A stretch of DNA of 64,000 bases from Gracilariopsis chorda (lineage: Eukaryota; Rhodophyta; Florideophyceae; Gracilariales; Gracilariaceae): NCBI GenBank assembly GCA_003194525.1, contig NBIV01000098.1, positions 1 to 64,000 of the forward strand. Reading direction: 5' to 3'. This document shows, in pieces, positions 60,955 to 64,000 of this stretch (the first letter of the stretch is position 1; each line of letters starts with the position of its first letter). The notes beneath the pieces are model-generated. The model worked only from the letters and a program-made list of their open reading frames with translations. It had not been told where the DNA came from and did not search any database. The position numbers and the translations under genes are program-made.

Positions 60955-61751
60955 GATAGATGATGTTGGGCTTCGAGGAAAATGAAAAGGAAAGAAAGAA
61001 AGAAAATAAAGAGTGAACTTTGCCAGTCTTGGCGGCGGGTTTACTTGTTACTGCGACTTTAGAGTCTCATAAAGCACATCTACTTCGCACTACCTCTACA
61101 AGAAAACCCTACACAATTAAGTGGGGACACCCAATACTACCAATCATGATCAAACATAACACAATAAAGGTTGCTTACACCGCTTAAAGCGAAGTACACC
61201 CATGCTTAACAACACATTACAGCAATGCACAAAAAGTGAACCAAGCAGCCAACAATGCGCAACAAGTGAACCAGACATGCCAACAATGTGCCAGCATGTG
61301 ACAGCACTGTGTAAACACTTACTTGCATCATCATGACTATCACAAAGTACAAATTCACATGCCACGGCATCCATGTACGTACCCTAGGTGTGTTGCGTGC
61401 ATGGCACGTGCTTATTTGCACAACTGAACCTATGCAGCACCTGTATGTACCTGTAAACCAGATGTAGTCACACATATTCCTAAGTACCGTGCCCATTCAC
61501 CTTATGCCAAGCGGCCGGTTCCATGCCCAAGACCCTTACGATGCACAACACTTGTAACCAATGCATTGCATATGAGTATATGCAGTAGCCAATCACATGC
61601 CCGTTTCACGTTGGGTTTGAGAACACACGCATATGCGCTTTTTCAAAGCATTTCTCAAAAACAGCCCTCCGTTATATGAAACTTTGTGTCAAAGTGCTTG
61701 ACCATGATGTCCCAGGCGTAGCAGGCACTCGACCATGTGCTAACATCAACA
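60955..61751 (-). repeat. Element L 3' LTR, main part (reversed)
   Basis: Continues the LTR begun at 38501, for a total of 817 bp without the Ty3 block. It has the usual family 2 contents reversed: a changed TATA region (CTCATAAAGCAC near 61063), CAATACTACCAAT near 61131, and the cassette (TAGCCAATCACATGCCCG, CGCATATGCGC) at about 61560-61645. It ends TAACATCAACA. Confidence 0.9.
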
Positions 61752-62195
61752 CTCCTCCTCGAGTTCCTGGGTACGTACGTGTTTCTTTATCCTTACCGCT
61801 TCAGTTCCATGGATAAGTGGCTTGGGATGTATGTCCATCTCATTTTGTTAACTTGCAACCATTTCGGGTTGGAGTCGTTCTTCTGCTGTATAAACGCTTC
61901 GGCCATTACTATCTCTGCAGAAATTATGAATTAAGAGCTTGTCGGAAATCCTGCGACAGTTCTGCCACCAGAACCCACTATAAACAATATCTGATGCACT
62001 TTCGTCATCCATATAGTTGGTGAGATATGGTGCACCAGGGAATGTAGATTCGTGAAAAGTGACATGCCGGGACCCCCTCAATTCGACGAATTCCATAGGC
62101 ATCAGTAATTTAAACCTGGGAAGCACCATGCTCCAGAGTTTGCAAGTACACTCCCTTAATTGCACGAGACTCGAACTTGGTGTCTGGGTTCATTT
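61752..62195 (-). pseudogene. Element L tail and integrase-RT linker, RT/RNase H missing
   Basis: Next to the LTR comes the RNase H-end tail (CTCCTCGAGTTCCTGGG). It is followed directly by about 330 bp that include the integrase-RT linker (minus strand RGSRHVTFHESTFPGAPYLTN, about 61990-62075). RT and RNase H are absent, as in F. The tail leaves the sequence of autonomous relatives (B-like, K1) at the same base as in F. The region has several stops. Confidence 0.78.
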
Positions 62196-62804
62196 TCAAT
62201 ATACATGTTGAGCATCCAACGCTTTAGCATACTTCAAAGACGGCTTATTACCACCCACAAAAAGGTATAGATTCAGGCCTGTGGTAGAATGGAGAGATCT
62301 ATCGCATATACAAATAGCATATTTCAATGCATACGGCCATAGGCATTCTTCCCAGTGTGTTTGAATCGGCAAAGCTTGAGCAACATCTTCCATTTTGCGA
62401 TTGATGCGCCGGTCTATGGCATTTTGGTATGTGGTGTAGGGAGGTGAGAACATCATTTCCTGCAGACCATTCGTGGTTGGGTCTTGGAGAGCAATGTACT
62501 CTTCGGAATTGTTTGGATGCAATTTCTGACTATGCACATGCGCTCCTCTAACGTGCTGATGAAGCACGTGCACTCCTCCAACCTGTAAGAGAGTTTGCCC
62601 AACATCAAGAAACACTGCCCTAACACCATAGCTATGCCAAACGAAGTCGTTATGCTCCATCGGATTTGGCAGCGTGTTCAAACGAGAGGACATGTCCCGT
62701 TGCCCGCATCCAATCTGTAACCCATCTTCGTGTATAACGCAAACTGCACTCGCACAGAAAAATAACTGAATGCATTTATTGCCTATACGAGCTACAGAAA
62801 CCAA
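62196..62804 (-). pseudogene. Integrase remnant of element L
   Basis: A 202-codon open stretch on the minus strand, but the frame mixes intact and shifted integrase parts. Clear integrase C-terminal sequence is MMFSPPYTTYQNAIDRRI, LWPYALKYAIC and STTGLNLYLFVGG. The Glu of the AERI motif seen in F and H is changed here (DRRI). The N-terminal zinc site and core Asp motifs are not clear, except SEEYIALQ, which matches H's AEEYIALQ. Non-functional. Confidence 0.75.
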
Positions 62805-62807
62805 GTT

Positions 62808-63356
62808 CTATCCAAGATCCGGGACTAGAAGTACATCTGTCAACCTTAGGTTAGCTTTTCCAAAAGAGAGTATTACATCCACTTTTTGTGTAGCGCAGAC
62901 TGTAGTGTTGTGAGCGACCTTAATCGTCCTTTGCTGTGCGTCAACCAATTTGTTCGGGACGAACGCAGAAGCACAAATGAAGAAGTGGGATGTGGCACCA
63001 CTGTATGTGTAAATGTCTATGAAAGTAGACGCAGGGGCCACCACTGCAGATCTTTCAGCAGACATTGCAGCGATCTCAATTTTAGAATCCTTTCGTGATG
63101 ACCTTCCGGAGGGCTTGGGTTTGTCACTGGAACTAGTTTTGAGTTTCTCCAAGATAGGTTGAGGCAGGTGATTGTCTGTATTGTTAGGATTCATGTGACA
63201 TCGGTCCTGCGTGTGACCATCTCTACCACAGAAGCTGCAATGATGACTATTTTTTCCTGCAATAGCATAAGCGTGCCCGTTGTAGTCATCGTATGAGTTT
63301 TGGATCTGATGCACTTGCATCAATGTCGTAAACATTTGAAGATGTGGTGTGTCCAC
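62808..63356 (-). pseudogene. Protease and gag C-terminus of element L
   Basis: Minus strand, open for 182 codons. The gag knuckle CSFCGRDGHTQDRC is intact. The protease motif reads TYSGATSHFF, so the catalytic Asp (ADSGA in F) is Tyr. VPNKLVDAQQRTIKV and VLLVPDLG follow. The frame differs from the preceding gag frame through a one-base insertion near 63297. Confidence 0.85.
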
Positions 63357-64000
63357 TTGAACGGCTACTGCCCGTACTTCTGCTCTTCATGCGTTTGGGA
63401 CTATGAGCAGAACCGGCTGAATCAATTTGGCGAGCATTGTATTCGTCTATGAGGGTAGTGGCCACGTAGGCCCATGTCAACTCCGAGATGTCCTTTGTCC
63501 GCAGTGCTTCAGCCGTTGACTCCAGTGAGCAGTTGGGACCAATGGAGGCTAACAGCATTGGCGCCTTGTGGGATTCGGGAATGGCAGCATCCTTCCCCAT
63601 TCGGTCTAGCTGCGAGAATAGGGACGCAAACTGGTCGACATAGTCCGATATATTCTGACTATTATACGATATTCGGAAGAGCTGGGTCTGTAATTCAGTA
63701 CGGGACACTGTCATATTCCACGCATAACTGGCATCAAGAAGTTGAAGCAGACGCCCAGGGTCACCATCGACGTCTATAACCACACGCAGAGGGGCATCTC
63801 CAAGTGCAAATAATATGATTGCACATGCCTTTTCTCGTTTCGAAAGTACACTGGGAGTAGTCTGCAGAGCGCTTGAGCCCGACGCCTGCGTCTTGGTAGC
63901 ACTGTATGACCCCTCCGAGCCTGAGATTATGACATTCCAGACTCCTTTTATGCGACATGCAGACCCTAGATGATGTCGCCATAAAGTATATTCCTCACCA
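63286..64000 (-). pseudogene. Gag of element L, runs off the window
   Basis: The minus strand carries the family 2 gag: YTLWRHHLGSACRIKGVWNV at the window edge, then REKACAIIL, LLQLLDASYAWNM, YVDQFASLFSQLDRMGKDAAIPESHK and YNARQIDSAGSAHS. The two CGA codons that are TGA in F, H or J are intact here. A frameshift near 63297 separates it from the knuckle part. The start codon, leader and 5' LTR lie beyond 64000. Confidence 0.85.

Overview
The whole 64 kb window is a nested pile of LTR retrotransposons. I see no host gene, tRNA, rRNA, CRISPR or prokaryotic operon signal. It therefore comes from a repeat-rich block of a eukaryotic chromosome. TATA boxes, AATAAA signals, Ty1/copia and chromodomain Ty3/gypsy proteins and tRNA-type primer sites all fit a eukaryote. 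The gag and pol style reminds me of repeat-rich protists such as oomycetes, but I cannot fix the species. For reference, the elements are lettered A to L plus one Ty3 element.

1-18690: Copia family 1 (A, C, D, E) around host element B of copia family 2. A (1-6374) is an aged copia cut by the window edge. B's RT/RNase H gene (6375-7017 and 14110-14882) is split by C (7018-14104). C is complete: 872-bp LTRs, 5-bp TSD CATAG, tRNA-iMet anticodon-type primer site and one open 1344-codon gag-pol. D (14883-17911) is a reversed copia cut inside integrase and joined exactly to the 5' end of a forward LTR (E, 17912-18690), an inverted-LTR structure.

18691-38520: older, decayed copia family 2 copies. 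F (18790-23040, minus) has two LTRs but lacks RT/RNase H. H (23041-25143) is interrupted by G (25144-31043, family 1, decayed). K1, K2 and K3 follow, each an RT/RNase H tail with its LTR. K3's LTR also serves as the 5' LTR of J, which has a leader and broken gag. L starts at 38501 (minus).

38521-60949: a Ty3/gypsy element in tandem, LTR-internal-LTR-internal-LTR, period 10763 bp, 903-bp LTRs, one 5-bp TSD (ATGTT) around the whole block, inserted 20 bp into L's LTR. Gag and pol (protease, RT, RNase H, integrase, long Ser/Pro/Thr linker, chromodomain) read on the minus strand with three in-frame stops and an altered RT active site (YLED), shared by both units. On the plus strand, between pol and the adjoining LTR, each unit carries an intact antisense gene of 545 codons from ATG (607 open codons). 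It has a palindromic TATA box in the LTR upstream and an AATAAA signal 109 bp downstream. This antisense gene of unknown function is the best candidate for something undescribed.

60955-64000: the rest of L, again with gag, protease and integrase but no RT/RNase H.

Cis-acting parts are shared between the two copia families although their proteins differ. These are an LTR cassette built around GCGCATATGCGC and ATTGGCTACTGCA, a second ATTGGTAGTATTG block before the TATA box, an anticodon-type iMet primer site, and a 5' leader hairpin whose stem sequence changes while pairing is kept. RT-deficient copies (F, L) could use these shared signals to be mobilised by intact relatives such as C or a B-like element; that is inference.
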